From: Curtobacterium flaccumfaciens pv. betae
GTDB lineage: Bacteria > Actinomycetota > Actinomycetes > Actinomycetales > Microbacteriaceae
Direction of reading: 5' to 3'
Assembly: GCF_026241855.1 (NCBI RefSeq)
Contig: NZ_JAPJDC010000001.1
Span: 1,674,001 to 1,738,000, forward strand
Length of the DNA: 64,000 bases
The translations under genes and the position numbers were made by a program. The notes below the pieces were generated by a model. The model searched no databases. It worked only from the letters and a program-made list of their open reading frames with translations, and was not told the origin of the DNA. Below are positions 63,812 through 64,000 of the stretch, piece by piece (the first letter of the stretch is position 1; each line of letters starts with the position of its first letter).

Positions 63812-64000
63812 GTGGACGACGTCACCCTCGCGCACCCGCTCGTCGACGCGGTCGGGCCCGGCTTCGTCGTCTCCGAAACCGACGCCGCGATCGTGTCGCT
63901 GTCCTCCGCCCGGATGGGGCTCGTGCTCGAGACACGGGCCGCCGACCTCGCGTTCGTGCTGCTCACCCCGCCCACCAGCCGCCTCACCCCGGCGATGCTC
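63812..64000 (+). CDS. Unknown protein, N-terminal 63 residues only
   Basis: The frame is open to the window edge. It begins MDDVTLAHPLVDAVGPGFVVSET and continues IVSLSSARMGLVLETRAADLAFVLLT. No family recognised from this fragment; no signal peptide. The start is supported by a leaderless -10 box. Confidence 0.5.
   Translation, partial: MDDVTLAHPLVDAVGPGFVVSETDAAIVSLSSARMGLVLETRAADLAFVLLTPPTSRLTPAML

Overview
The window is high-GC actinobacterial chromosome. Class A RNase P RNA, paired GlnA1/GlnA2 with GlnE, SepH, the DUF4191/3000/3093/3159/3710/4193/7455 families, polyphosphate glucokinase and GlnR-type operators all point to Actinomycetota. Gene content and style fit Microbacteriaceae, with Curtobacterium as my best guess (inference; no 16S rRNA is present). 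Almost everything is chromosomal housekeeping. The one clear accessory island is at about 50.5-59.6 kb.

Layout. 0-7 kb: RNase P RNA (3' end off the window), map-ppgK, glnA2-glnE. 7.4-12 kb: a three-gene exopolysaccharide-type operon (processive GT2 synthase, membrane-anchored GH26 hydrolase, UDP-glucose dehydrogenase). 12.5-16.4 kb: glnA1 with a GlnR-type operator, RDD protein, DUF4191 protein and a possible degenerate kinase-like membrane protein. 16.5-23.6 kb: sucB, lpd, pepA, PAC2 protein, MFS carrier. 23.8-27.1 kb: primary sigma factor followed by a murT-gatD-like pair. 27.2-35.9 kb: secreted peptidoglycan-binding-like protein, DUF7455, parE and parC (convergent), phosphodiesterase, sepH, DUF4193. 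36-49 kb: DUF3093, dut, DUF3710, DUF3159, acnA, dxs, fadB-fadA, RNase D, DUF3000. 49.1-50.4 kb: alpha/beta hydrolase. 50.5-59.6 kb: an RHS polymorphic toxin with an A/T-richer toxin tip, its probable immunity gene, and six further small genes that look like an immunity array. 59.7-64 kb: sufE-like/sulfurtransferase pair, AFG1/ZapE ATPase, amt with a GlnR-type operator, and the start of an unknown gene.

How genes work together. GlnA1, GlnA2, GlnE and Amt cover ammonium uptake, assimilation and adenylylation control; two of them carry GlnR-like sites. SucB and Lpd are E2 and E3 of the 2-oxoglutarate dehydrogenase complex, with aconitase nearby. ParE and ParC form topoisomerase IV.

The most interesting signals are as follows. 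(1) The MurT/GatD-like pair has a GatD that appears to lack both glutaminase catalytic residues (Cys to Gly, His to Gln) and a MurT with no cysteine at all, so no zinc ribbon. It cannot obviously work as the textbook glutamine-dependent lipid II amidase. Microbacteriaceae have B-type peptidoglycan, in which the D-Glu alpha-carboxyl carries the cross-bridge. (2) At least twelve genes have a TANNNT -10 hexamer ending exactly 6 or 7 nt before an ATG/GTG start, i.e. leaderless transcription, including one divergent pair with overlapping -10 boxes. (3) A 19-bp tandem repeat family with inverted closing copies occurs at two intergenic sites, and several families of long perfect palindromes sit between genes. 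(4) The RHS toxin tip and immunity cassette look recently exchanged.
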